This document shows positions 9,161-17,594 of a stretch of 64,000 bases of DNA, piece by piece. Position numbers and translations under genes: made by a program. A model generated the notes under the pieces. It ran no database searches, was not told the origin of the DNA, and saw only the letters and a program-made list of their open reading frames with translations. The first letter of the stretch is position 1. Each line of letters begins with the position of its first letter. Where the stretch lies: the NCBI GenBank assembly GCA_021568835.1, contig JAKGSH010000010.1, positions 5,828,001 to 5,892,000 of the forward strand, in the 5' to 3' direction. The stretch is from Streptomyces sp. Tue 6430. Lineage in GTDB: Bacteria > Actinomycetota > Actinomycetes > Streptomycetales > Streptomycetaceae.

Positions 9161-11109
9161 GTGCAGAACCTGCCCTACGGTGCCTGGCCCTCCCCCCTCG
9201 ACGCGAGCCTTGCCGCCGCGCACGACGGGCGTCCCGAGTACGTCGGTCTCGTCGGTGACGAGGTGTGGTGGACGGCGCCCCGGCCCGCCGAGGGCGGCCG
9301 GCGCACGCTGGTGCGACGGCGCGAGGACGGCACCGAGGAGTCGGTCCTGCCCGCGCCGTGGAACGTGCGCAGCAGGGTCCTGGAGTACGGCGGACAGCCC
9401 TGGGCGGGCCGGGTGCTGGACGGCCGGACCCTGGTGGTGTTCACGCACTTCGCCGACCAGCGGCTGTACGCCTGCGAGCCCGGCGGCGAGCCCCGTCCGC
9501 TGACCCCGGTGTCGGAGGTGGGCGGCGGACTGCGCTGGGCGGAACCGCGGTTCCCGCCCGGACGGGACGAGGTGTGGTGCGTGCTGGAGGAGTTCACCGG
9601 CGACGGACCCACCGACGTGCGCCGGGTCCTGGCCGCCGTGCCGCTGGACGGCTCGGCGGCCGCGGACCGCGGTGCCGTGCGCGAACTCACCGGCGCGCGG
9701 CAGCGGTTCGTCACCGGGGCCCGGCTGTCGCCCGACGGGCGGCGGGCCGCGTGGCTGGCCTGGGACCACCCGCGGATGCCGTGGGACGGCACGCAGGCGC
9801 TGGTCGCCGAGGTCGGCGCCGACGGGACGTTCGGGAGCCCCGCGTGGTGGCCGGCGGTCCCGAGGAGTCGATCGCGCAGGTCGACTGGTCGACGGACGGC
9901 AGTCTGCTGTACGCGAGCGACCGTACGGGCTGGTGGAACCTGTACCGGGACCACCAACCCGTGTGCCCGCGCGAGGAGGAGTTCGGCGGCGCGCTCTGGA
10001 AGCTCGGGCACCGCTGGTTCGCCCCGCTGGCGGACGGCCTCGTCGCCGTCGTGCACGGCCGCGGGGCCGCCGCGCTCGGCGTCCTCGACCCCGAGACCGG
10101 TGAGGTCGTCGACGTCGCCGGGCCCTGGACCGAGTTCGCCCCCACCCTCGCCGTGCACGGGGAGCGGGTCGTCGCCGTCGGCGCCGGCCCGCGCAGCGCC
10201 CACGAGGTCGTCGAACTGGACGTGCGCACCGGCCGCGCCCGGGTGATCGGCGCCGGGCACGAGGACGCCGTGGACCCGGCGTACTACCCGAACCGCGGAT
10301 CCGCACCTTCACCGGCCCCGACGGCCGCGAGATCCACGCCCACGTCCACCCGCCGCGGCACCCCGACTGCGCCGCCCCCGGCGCCGGACCGCCGCCCTAC
10401 GTGATCTGGGCGCACGGCGGCCCCACCGACCGCTCCCCGCTCGTACTGGACCTGGAGATCGCCTACTTCACCTCCCGCGGCATCGGCGTCGCCGAGGTCG
10501 ACTACGGGGGTCGACCGGATACGGGCGCGCGTACCGGGACCGGCTGCGCGGGCAGTGGGGGTCGTCGACGTCGAGGACTGCGCCGCCGTCGCCCTCGCCC
10601 TCGCCGACGAGGGCACCGCCGACCGCGGCCGGCTGGCGATCCGCGGCGGCAGCGCGGGCGGCTGGACCGCCGCCGCGTCCCTGGCCGGCACCGACGTCTA
10701 CGCCTGCGGCACGATCAGCTACCCCGTCCTCGACCTCACGGCCTGGGCGACGGGGGAGACCCACGACTTCGAGTCGCGCTACCTCGACACCCTGGTCGGC
10801 CCCCTCGACGAGGTGCCCGCCCGCTACGCGGAACGCTCGCCCGTCGAGCACGCCGACCGGATCGGCGTGCCGTTCCTGCTGCTCCAGGGCCTCGACGACG
10901 TGATCTGCCCGCCCGCCCAGGCCGAACGGCTCCTCGCCCGCATCGCGGGACGCGGGGTGCCGCACGCCTACCTCGCCTTCGAGGGCGAGGGGCACGGCTT
11001 CCGGCGGGCCGAGACGGTGGCGCGCGCCCTGGAGGCCGAACTGTCGCTGTACGCCCAGGTGTTCGGGCTGAGCACGCCCGGCATCCCCACCCTGGAGCTG
11101 GTCAGGTGA
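9161..11109 (+). CDS. S9 family prolyl oligopeptidase-type peptidase
   Basis: About 650 residues if four missing bases are restored (near 9843, 10289, 10508 and 10560). The N-terminal two thirds is a beta-propeller-like domain with TolB/WD-type strands (RLSPDGRRAAWLAWD; VDWSTDGSLLYASDR). The C-terminal alpha/beta hydrolase domain has the nucleophile motif GGSAGG (Ser near residue 495), Asp in GLDDVICP and His in EGEGHGF. It should cleave short peptides in the cytoplasm, since no signal peptide is seen. GTG 9161 follows GGAGCGAGA. The GTGA at 11106-11109 is shared with the next gene. Confidence 0.9.
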
Positions 11110-12027
11110 AGGAACTCGTCCGGCCGCCCCGGCTCGCCCCGGCGCCCGGGTGGCGGTCGTCGCGCCCAGCGGACCCGTCGCCGAGGAACGGCTCCAGGCG
11201 GGCCTCGACCTGCTGCGCGGCTGGGACCTCGACCCGTTCGCCGCACCCCATGTCCTCGACGTGCACGGCGCGTTGCCCCACCTGGCCGGCACCGACGCCG
11301 ACCGGCCGCCGACCTCCAGCGCGCCTGGTGCGACCCGTCCGTCGACGCGGTGATCTGCGCGCGCGGCGGGTACGGCGCCCAGCGCATGGTGGACCTGCTC
11401 GACTGGGACGCCATGCGGGCCGCCGGGCCGAAGGTGTTCCTCGGCTTCAGCGACAGCACCACCCTGCACGAGGCGTTCGCCGTCCGCCTCGGCCTGGTCA
11501 CGCTGTACGGCCCCGTCGCCGCCGGCGTCGACTTCGTGAAGAACGCCCGCGCCCAGGAGCACCTCAGGGCCACCCTGTTCGCCCCGGAGACCGTCCGCAC
11601 CCTCACCTCCACCGGCACCGCCCTCGCTCCCGGCCGGGCCCGCGGCGTCACCCTCGGCGGCTGCCTCACCCTCCTCGCCACCGGGTACGGCACCCCGCAC
11701 ACCCGGTCCGGCGCCCGCGGCGGGCTGCTGCTCCTGGAGGACGTCGGGGAACGGCCGTACCGCGTCGACCGCACGCTCACCCACCTCCTGCGCACGGGCT
11801 GGCTCGACGGCGTCGCCGGGATCGCGCTGGGCTCCTGGGCGCAGTGCGGCCCCTACGAGGAACTGCGGCCCGTGCTGGCCGACCGGCTCGGCGGGCTCGG
11901 CGTGCCGGTCGTCGAGGAACTCGGCTTCGGCCACTGCGACGGCGCCCTGACGGTGCCCTTCGGAATCGCCGCCGAACTCGACGCGGACACCGGCACGCTC
12001 ACCCTCGCCACGCCCGCCCTGAGCTGA
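11106..12027 (+). CDS. S66 family LD-carboxypeptidase / MccF-like peptidase
   Basis: About 307 residues after restoring two bases (near 11138 and 11313). Landmarks of family S66 are present: VAVVAPSGPVAEER at the N-terminus, CARGGYGAQR, the nucleophile motif GFSDSTTLH, a Glu in LLLEDVGERPYRVDR, and FGHCDGALTVPFG for the catalytic His. Members cut the L,D-bond of muropeptides during wall recycling, or, as MccF, inactivate microcin C-type toxic peptides; sequence alone does not decide between them. It overlaps the S9 gene by 4 bases and ends the peptidase operon. Confidence 0.9.
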
Positions 12028-12028
12028 T

Positions 12029-12140
12029 CCCCTCGGGCCGGTCCCCTCGGGCTGATCCCCTCGGGCCGGTCCCCTCGGGCCGGTCCCTCGGGCCGGTCCC
12101 CTCGGCCGGTCCCCTCCGGCCGGTCCCTCCGGCTGGCTCC
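12029..12140. repeat. Degenerate 13-14 bp tandem repeat after the peptidase operon
   Basis: About eight copies of a unit close to CCCCTCGGGCCGGT follow the S66 stop codon directly. Unit length wobbles between 13 and 14 bases through loss of a C or G. The remaining gap to 12277 is GC-rich and holds no gene that I can support. Confidence 0.8.
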
Positions 12141-12277
12141 CCGGGCCGGCCCCGGTCGGGGTTCCCCGGCCGCGGGGCACCGCCGGCCGGGGCGGGCGGC
12201 CCGGACCGGCCCGGGCGCGTCACCCGTGGGCAGTGCTCCGCCGCGCGGGCGGGTGCCGGTCGGCCCACCCTGGTCGT

Positions 12278-12526
12278 ATGAGTCCGAAGACCTCCGAGAG
12301 CGGCGGGAAGACCAGCGGGACGGGCGGGGCGCCGACGCCCACCCGGATCACCGTCCTGGCGCTCGCCCTCCTCGCCCTGATCTTCATCTTCGAGAACACG
12401 GGCGCCACCCGGATCAGGCTGCTGGTCCCCGAGGTGACGGTGACGGTGCCGCTGTGGACGGCGATGCTCGCCACGGGGGCCGTCGGCGCGCTGTGCGGCG
12501 CGTACGCCGTCAGACGGCGCGACTGA
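12278..12526 (+). CDS. Small LapA/DUF1049-type membrane protein
   Basis: An 82-residue protein with two hydrophobic segments (about 23-40 and 55-77) joined by a short polar loop containing FIFENTGATRIRLLVPEVTV, the pattern of LapA-domain (DUF1049) proteins in which a first helix ends in an F.xN motif. The N-terminus is Ser/Gly/Thr-rich and the C-terminus ends in basic RRRD. Function in actinomycetes unknown. ATG 12278 lacks a strong ribosome site. Confidence 0.75.
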   Translation: MSPKTSESGGKTSGTGGAPTPTRITVLALALLALIFIFENTGATRIRLLVPEVTVTVPLWTAMLATGAVGALCGAYAVRRRD

Positions 12527-12546
12527 CCGCGCCGTACGCTGGCCCG

Positions 12547-13311
12547 ATGCCGCACACCACATCCCGCCACCTCGCCGAGGGCCCCCGCGTGGGCATACGC
12601 CACTTCTCCCGCGCCGACGCGGAGGAGTTCACGGCCCGGGTCCGCGAGAGCGAGGGCCTGCACCGGCCGTGGCTGTTCCCGCCGGCCACCACCGGGGCGT
12701 ACGACGCCTACGCGGGACGGCTCATCGAGGACCCGACGAAGGCCGGGTTCCTCGTGTGCACCCTGGACGACGGGGCCGTCGCCGGGTTCATCAACATCAA
12801 CAACATCGTCGGGGGCGGTTTCCAGTGCGGTGCGCTCGGCTACGGCGCCTTCGCGCACGCCGCCGGGCGCGGACTGATGCGCGAGGGGCTCGGCCTCGTG
12901 GTGGCCCACGCCTTCGGGCCGATGCGGCTGCACCGGCTGGAGATCAACGTGCAGCCCGGCAACGCCGCCTCGATCGCCCTCGCGCGGGCCTGCGGGTTCC
13001 GGCTGGAGGGCTTCTCGCCGAAGATGATCCACGTCGACGGGGAGTGGCGCGACCACGAGCGATGGGCGCTCACCGCCGAGATGCGCTCCCGCGTTCCCCG
13101 GTCGCCCCGCCCTCCCCGGCTACGCCCGATGCGCCCGGGCCCGGCCGCCCTTCCGGTTGATCTTCATCGTGTCCAGGTCCGTGACCGTCGACTTCAGACC
13201 GGTGAAGCCGTAGCCCAGCTCCCGCAGTGTCGTTTCGGCGCGCTCCTCGGCGAGCGCGCCCGCCATCTCCTCGCCGTCCGCCGCGTCCGAGACCACCACG
13301 TAACGCAGTGA
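12547..13311 (+). CDS. GNAT N-acetyltransferase (RimJ/RimL-like)
   Basis: Residues 1-180 form a GNAT domain: GVRIRHFSRADAEEF-like start, LGYGAFAHAAGRGLMREGL acetyl-CoA loop region, and INVQPGNAASIALARACGFR followed by EGFSPKMIHVDGEWRDHERW, the standard C-terminal half of RimJ/RimL-type enzymes. As assembled, the frame runs on to 13311 and overlaps the opposite-strand gene by about 190 bases, which is unlikely to be real. A single missing base near 13081-13090 would end it at 13160 (204 residues). The acceptor substrate is unknown. Confidence 0.8.
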   Translation: MPHTTSRHLAEGPRVGIRHFSRADAEEFTARVRESEGLHRPWLFPPATTGAYDAYAGRLIEDPTKAGFLVCTLDDGAVAGFININNIVGGGFQCGALGYGAFAHAAGRGLMREGLGLVVAHAFGPMRLHRLEINVQPGNAASIALARACGFRLEGFSPKMIHVDGEWRDHERWALTAEMRSRVPRSPRPPRLRPMRPGPAALPVDLHRVQVRDRRLQTGEAVAQLPQCRFGALLGERARHLLAVRRVRDHHVTQ

Positions 13312-13503
13312 GAAGTGCTTCAGGGGCGATCGCTCGTACGTCAGCGAGCCCTCCTCGGTGAACCGCATGCTCGTCAGGCCGTGCTCGGCGGCCTCGGCGA
13401 GCAGCCGCGCACGCGCCGCCTCCGCCAGACCGTCCCAGGTGCCCCGGACGATGACCCGGTAGGTGTGCCGCTCGATCGCCCGCTCGGCCGTCTGCTCGCT
13501 CAC
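13120..13503 (-). CDS. DUF6204-like conserved protein
   Basis: A 127-residue protein starting at GTG 13503, chosen because GAAGGAG lies just upstream. The core reads YRVIVRGTWDGL...LLAEAAEHGLTSMRFTEEGSLTYERSPLKHFSLRYVVV, a compact alpha/beta pattern I associate with streptomycete DUF6204 proteins. No catalytic motif is visible and the function is unknown. It converges with the GNAT gene and their ends overlap. Confidence 0.65.
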   Translation of the reverse strand: MSEQTAERAIERHTYRVIVRGTWDGLAEAARARLLAEAAEHGLTSMRFTEEGSLTYERSPLKHFSLRYVVVSDAADGEEMAGALAEERAETTLRELGYGFTGLKSTVTDLDTMKINRKGGRARAHRA

Positions 13504-13632
13504 CGCGTCCGCTCCTTCGTGTCGCACGTGTCCCACGCGTTCCGTGTGTCTCGCGGGAAAGCCGTCGAACGCCCGACTGTACGTCGGCGAGGATGCCGGG
13601 CATGCGGAATTTCGCGGTGCTCGACGCCCCCT

Positions 13633-13983
13633 TCACGCCGGGCGGCGGTCCACGTACTCGTACACCGTGCCGTCCGGGTGCCGCACGATCAGGTTGCGGC
13701 CCGCCGGGGTCGCCAGCGGGCCCGCGATGATGTCCGCGCCCAGCTCGTCCAGCGTTCTGTGCGCCTGGTCGACGTCGGTCACGGCGATCGTCGCGGAGAC
13801 CTTGCGCAGCACCTCCAGTTCGGCCGCGGGCCCGCTCATCAGCAGGAAGCAGCCGACCGCGGCGACCCGCACGCCGCCGCGCTCGAAGCGCAGTGCGGGG
13901 GCGCCCGAGAGGCGCTCGTAGAAGGGGACGGCGGCTTCCAGATCGTCCACGCAGACACGCAGGGTGGCTCCCAGAATGTTCAT
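13633..13983 (-). CDS. VOC/glyoxalase-fold protein
   Basis: A 116-residue single-domain protein with the vicinal oxygen chelate pattern: MNILGATLRVCVDDLEAAVPFYERL at the start, and GRNLIVRHPDGTVYEYVD at the end, where the last Glu is the usual metal ligand. The first-strand metal position is not an obvious His or Glu (TLRVCV), so enzymatic activity is uncertain; it may be a binding or resistance-type VOC protein. Divergent from the holin-like gene. Confidence 0.85.
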   Translation of the reverse strand: MNILGATLRVCVDDLEAAVPFYERLSGAPALRFERGGVRVAAVGCFLLMSGPAAELEVLRKVSATIAVTDVDQAHRTLDELGADIIAGPLATPAGRNLIVRHPDGTVYEYVDRRPA

Positions 13984-14113
13984 GCGCGAAAGCCTAGTTG
14001 GGCCGGACGGACCGCGGAGATCCCTTCACCCGATCCCCTCGGCGGCCCGGCCGCGCCCGTGCGCACCGGCCCGCACCGCGTTACCGGCCGAGGGCGCCGG
14101 GTACCCGGGAGAC

Positions 14114-14592
14114 ATGGAGCGCATCGATCACCTGGAGCATCTGGACAAGCACCTCGTCGACGAGCTGGCGCAGGTGGCGCGCGAGACCATCCGCGAGGAA
14201 CTGCGCGAACAGACCCGCAAGCAGCGCCGCAAGGCCACGCTGTACGCCGCCTCCGGCGCGCTCGCCCTGTACGCGGGAGCCGCCGTCGCGCTGGCCGTGG
14301 GCCTCGCCCTCGACATCGGGCTGCCCGACTGGGCCGCCGCGCTGATCACCGCGGCCCTCCTCGGCGCGCTGTCCTACTTCCTGCGTGCCGCCGCCCGCCC
14401 GCACCCGGCCCACCACGGCACGGACGCGTCCGTACGGCCGGGGCCCGCCGCAGCGCCCACGGGGGCGGCCGCCGGCACGGGCGTGGCCTACCCGCCGATG
14501 CCGCCCACCGCCCCGGCGTGGGCGTCCCCGCGCCGGGCGAGGCGCCGCGGCCGGGCCGCATCGACCCCGAGACGCCCCACCACCGGGCCTGA
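14114..14592 (+). CDS. Phage-holin-family small membrane protein
   Basis: About 159 residues after restoring one base. The N-terminus is a charged amphipathic helix (HLDKHLVDELAQVARETIREELREQTRKQRRK), followed by two transmembrane segments (about 42-64 and 71-92) and a Pro/Ala-rich tail, the layout of the chromosomal holin-family (PF07332-like) proteins of Streptomyces. These are usually not phage lysis genes. Past residue 130 the frame shifts near 14514 (CCCCGGGC read as CCCCGGC), and the corrected frame ends with RPGRIDPETPHHRA at 14592. Confidence 0.75.
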
Positions 14593-14593
14593 C

Positions 14594-14626
14594 CCACGAC
14601 GGGGGCGCACGGCAGGACCGTCGTGG
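14594..14626 (+). terminator. Hairpin after the holin-family gene
   Basis: CCACGACGG at 14594-14602 pairs with CCGTCGTGG at 14618-14626 across a 15-base loop, starting right after the stop codon and before the convergent LLM oxidoreductase. Confidence 0.5.
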
Positions 14627-14733
14627 TGACCGGGGCCGGGTGGGGGCGGGGCTGCCGCCCGTCGGGCTCGGCGCGGCGGTGACGGCGAGAGTGCGCGGAC
14701 GCGCCCGAGGCCGATCCGGGCCGGGGTCGCGGC

Positions 14734-15687
14734 TCAGGGAAGACGCGGCAGCACCTTCGTGCGGTAGAAGTCGAAGAAGCCGCGCTGGTCGGGGCCGATC
14801 TGGTTGACGTAGATCCGGTCGAAGCCCGCGTCGGCGAACGCCTTCAGCGCCGTGACGTGGGCGTCCACGTCGTCGCCGCACACCGTGTTCCGGGCCACCA
14901 TCTCCTCCGTGACGAGCGGCTCCAGCTGCTCGAAGTGGCTCGGCGTGGGCAGTACCTGGCCCATCTCGCCGGGCAGCAGCTGGTTGGACCACAGCCGGCG
15001 GACCGTGCGGACCGCCTCCTCGCGGTCGGGGCCGTAGCAGACCTTCGTGCCGCCGCTGACGAGCTTGGCCCCGCCGCCGCCCTTGCGGAACTGCTCGACC
15101 ATCGGCTCCTCCGGCATCATCGTGATGTAGCCGTCGCCGACCCGGGAGGCGAGGGAGGTGGCCTTCGGGCCGAAGCCGGAGACGTCGATCGGGACCGGCT
15201 CGTCCGGGACCGTGTAGAGGCGGGCGTTCTCCACCCGGTAGTGCGTGCCGACGTGGTTGACCTCCTCGCCGGTGAACAGCCGCCGCATGATCTGGATCGC
15301 CTCCTCCAGCATCTCCAGACGCACGTGCGCGGGCGGCCAGGCGTCGCCCAGGATGTGCTCGTTGAGGGCCTCGCCCGAACCCACGCCGAGCCGGAAGCGG
15401 CCCTCCGTCAGCACCGCGCTCGTCGCGGCGGCCTGCGCCACCACCGCCGGGTGCATCCGCACCGTCGGGCACGTCACGGCCGTCTCGACGGGCAGCGACA
15501 CCGCCTGCGACAGTGCGCCGATCACCGACCAGACGAACGGACTCTGGCCCTGTGCGCCGTTCCACGGGTGGTAGTGGTCGGATATCCAGAGCGCCGTGAA
15601 ACCGGCCTGCTCGGCCATCCGCGCCTGTTCGACCAGGTCCGCGGGGCCGAACTCCTCGCAGGACAGGAAGTAGCCGTACTCGGGCAT
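14734..15687 (-). CDS. LLM-class F420-dependent oxidoreductase (G6PDH-like subfamily)
   Basis: A 317-residue intact protein with the luciferase-like TIM barrel landmarks: ALWISDHYHPWNGAQGQSPFVWSVIGAL, TCPTVRMHPAVVAQAAAT, and GRFRLGVGSGEALNEHILG, the F420-binding GSGE segment. The sequence resembles the TIGR03557-type family related to F420-dependent glucose-6-phosphate dehydrogenase, but the true substrate cannot be read. F420 cofactor use is inferred from the family. GGAGGT precedes the start. It is divergent from the NADH dehydrogenase-like gene. Confidence 0.9.
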   Translation of the reverse strand: MPEYGYFLSCEEFGPADLVEQARMAEQAGFTALWISDHYHPWNGAQGQSPFVWSVIGALSQAVSLPVETAVTCPTVRMHPAVVAQAAATSAVLTEGRFRLGVGSGEALNEHILGDAWPPAHVRLEMLEEAIQIMRRLFTGEEVNHVGTHYRVENARLYTVPDEPVPIDVSGFGPKATSLASRVGDGYITMMPEEPMVEQFRKGGGGAKLVSGGTKVCYGPDREEAVRTVRRLWSNQLLPGEMGQVLPTPSHFEQLEPLVTEEMVARNTVCGDDVDAHVTALKAFADAGFDRIYVNQIGPDQRGFFDFYRTKVLPRLP

Positions 15688-15882
15688 GGGGGGTACCTCC
15701 GCTGGGGTGCGGCGGGTGGGCGGTCGCGGTCCGGGTTACCCCGCGCGCGGGCGGGAAACCGGGCCCCCACGGGGCTCCGCGGGGCCCGCGGACGTTTGGC
15801 GGGCCTGCCCCGGGGGACGCGGAAACCTCCGTACGACACCCTTCCCCGTGGCCCCGACGGCGCGGGGCCACCGGAGGCGAAC

Positions 15883-17372
15883 GTGAGTCGACCCCGCATC
15901 GTGATCGTCGGAGCCGGCTTCGCCGGATACCGCACGGCCCGCACCCTCGCGCGGGCGGCCCGCGGCCGGGCCGACATCACCCTGCTGAACCCGACCGACT
16001 ACTTCCTCTACCTGCCCCTGCTGCCCCAGGTGGCCGCCGGCATCCTCGAACCGCGCCGGGTCACCGTCTCCCTCACCGGCACCCTGCCGGACGTGCGACT
16101 GGTGCTCGGCGAGGCCGGCCGCGTCGACCTCGACGGGCGCACCGTGCACTACACCGGCCCCGAGGGCGAGGCGGGCACCCTTGGCTACGACCGGCTGGTG
16201 CTGGCCGCCGGCAGCGTCAACAAGCTGCTGCCCATCCCCGGCGTCGCCGAGCACGCGCACGGCTTCCGCGGCCTGCCCGAGGCGCTCTACCTGCGCGACC
16301 ACGTGACCCGGCAGGTCGAGCTGGCCTCCTCCGCCGACGACGCCGCGCTCCGCACGGCCCGCTGTACGTTCGTGGTGGTCGGCGCCGGTTACACCGGTAC
16401 CGAAGTCGCCGCCCACGGGCAGCTGTTCACCGACGCGCTGGTGCGCGCCCACCCCTGCGCAAGGGCATGCGGCCGCGCTGGCTGCTGCTCGACGTCGCCG
16501 ACCGCGTCCTGCCCGAACTCGACGAGCGGCTCTCCACCACCGCCGACCGGGTGCTGCGCGACCGGGGCGTCGACGTGCGGACGGGAACCTCCGTGAAGGA
16601 GGCCACTCCGGACGGAGTCCTGCTCACCGACGGCGAGTTCGTCGACACCCGCACCCTCGTGTGGTGCGTGGGCGTACGGCCCGATCCCCTCGCGGAGTCC
16701 CTCGGACTGCCCATGGAGCGGGGGCGGCTCCTCGTCGAGCCGACCCTGCGCGTGCCGGGCAGGCCCGAGGTGTTCGCGTGCGGTGACGCCGCCGCCGTAC
16801 CCGATCTGGAGAAGCCGGGGGCGTACACGCCGATGACGGCACAGCACGCCTGGCGGCAGGGCAAGGTCGCCGCGCACAACATCGCCGCCTCGCTGACCGG
16901 GCGCGAGCTGCGGCCCTACCGGCACAAGGACCTGGGCTTCGTCGTCGACCTCGGCGGGGTCAAGGCCGCCGCGAACCCGCTGGGCATCCCGCTGTCGGGC
17001 CTGCCGGCCGGCGCGGTCACCCGCGGCTACCACCTGGCCGCCATGCCCGGCAACCGGGTGCGCGTCGCGGCCGACTGGCTGCTGGACGCCGTACTGCCGC
17101 GCCAGGGAGTCCAGTTGGGCCTCGTCCGGTCCTGGTCGGTGCCCCTGGACACGGCCTCGCCGGAACTGGCCCGGATGCCGGACGGGCGCGAACGGCGGCC
17201 GGACGCGACGTCCGCGGCCGGTGCCCCGGGGCCGGTGCCCCCGGGGCCGGTGCCCCCGGGGCGGGTGCCCCCGGGGCGGGTGCTCCCGCAGCCGGCGGGC
17301 AGAGGGCCCTGGGCGGAGGCGGCGGTGACGACACCTCCCGGACGATCACCTCACCGACCCCCGAACCGGTGA
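15883..17372 (+). CDS. Type II NADH dehydrogenase-like FAD-dependent oxidoreductase
   Basis: The two Rossmann motifs of the pyridine nucleotide-disulphide oxidoreductase fold are clear: IVIVGAGFAGYRTARTL (FAD) at residue 5 and FVVVGAGYTGTEVAA (NADH) near 165. LGLP...VFACGDAAAVPD and YTPMTAQHAWRQG are the usual C-terminal FAD contacts of Ndh-type enzymes, which pass electrons from NADH to quinone. GTG 15883 follows GGAGG. The frame breaks near 16455 (CCCCC read as CCCC). After residue ~445 the tail becomes Pro/Gly-rich with a 15-bp DNA repeat, and the next frame continues a coherent repetitive tail to 17590, so the true end is probably there. Confidence 0.88.
17219..17284 (+). repeat. 15-bp tandem repeat in the reductase tail
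   Basis: Four to five copies of a unit close to GGTGCCCCCGGGGCC encode PPGPV/PPGRV repeats in the reductase C-terminus. Confidence 0.85.
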
Positions 17373-17590
17373 AGAGCGAGCCGGCTAAGAACCGCCCGGC
17401 ACCGGAACCGGCGAAGAACCAACCGGGCGGCGAACCGGCGAAGAACCAGCCCGGTGGCGAGCCCGCGAAGAACCAGCCGGGTGGCGAACCGGCGAAGAAC
17501 CAGCCCGGCGGTGAGCCCGCCCGGAACCGGTCCGATCCCGGGACCGCCGGTGACCAGCCGCGTCCCCTCCCTCGAGAAGGAGAGCAGTAA
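17369..17590 (+). CDS. Probable displaced repetitive C-terminal tail of the upstream reductase
   Basis: This 73-residue frame opens at GTG 17369, overlapping the reductase stop, and consists mostly of PAKNQPGGE repeats ending in REGEQ, 4 bases before the transketolase ATG. Reading the same frame upstream gives coherent sequence (GGGGDDTSRTITSPTPEPVKSEPAKN), and one lost base in the GC-rich repeat upstream would join it to the reductase, giving a 569-residue protein overall. I therefore think it is the reductase tail rather than an independent gene, though a separate small disordered peptide cannot be excluded. Confidence 0.5.
   Translation: MKSEPAKNRPAPEPAKNQPGGEPAKNQPGGEPAKNQPGGEPAKNQPGGEPARNRSDPGTAGDQPRPLPREGEQ
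17405..17512 (+). repeat. 27-bp tandem repeat, four full units
   Basis: Four 27-bp units starting at 17405, 17432, 17459 and 17486 encode EPAKNQPGG each; a partial fifth follows. Differences are synonymous third-position changes, which argues that the peptide repeat is maintained as protein. Confidence 0.95.
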
Positions 17591-17594
17591 CCCG

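Noticed and set aside
12547..13311. GNAT protein genuinely extended by 50 residues over the opposite gene
   Set aside because: The extension is Arg/Pro-rich shadow sequence of the DUF6204-like gene; a lost base near the end of the domain explains it better.
14114..14592. Holin-family gene as a sign of a prophage
   Set aside because: No integrase, terminase, portal, capsid or lysin genes are nearby; holin-family membrane proteins are normal chromosomal genes in Streptomyces.
17405..17512. Evenly spaced 27-bp repeats as a CRISPR-like array
   Set aside because: The units are directly adjacent with no unique spacers and encode a regular peptide with synonymous differences.
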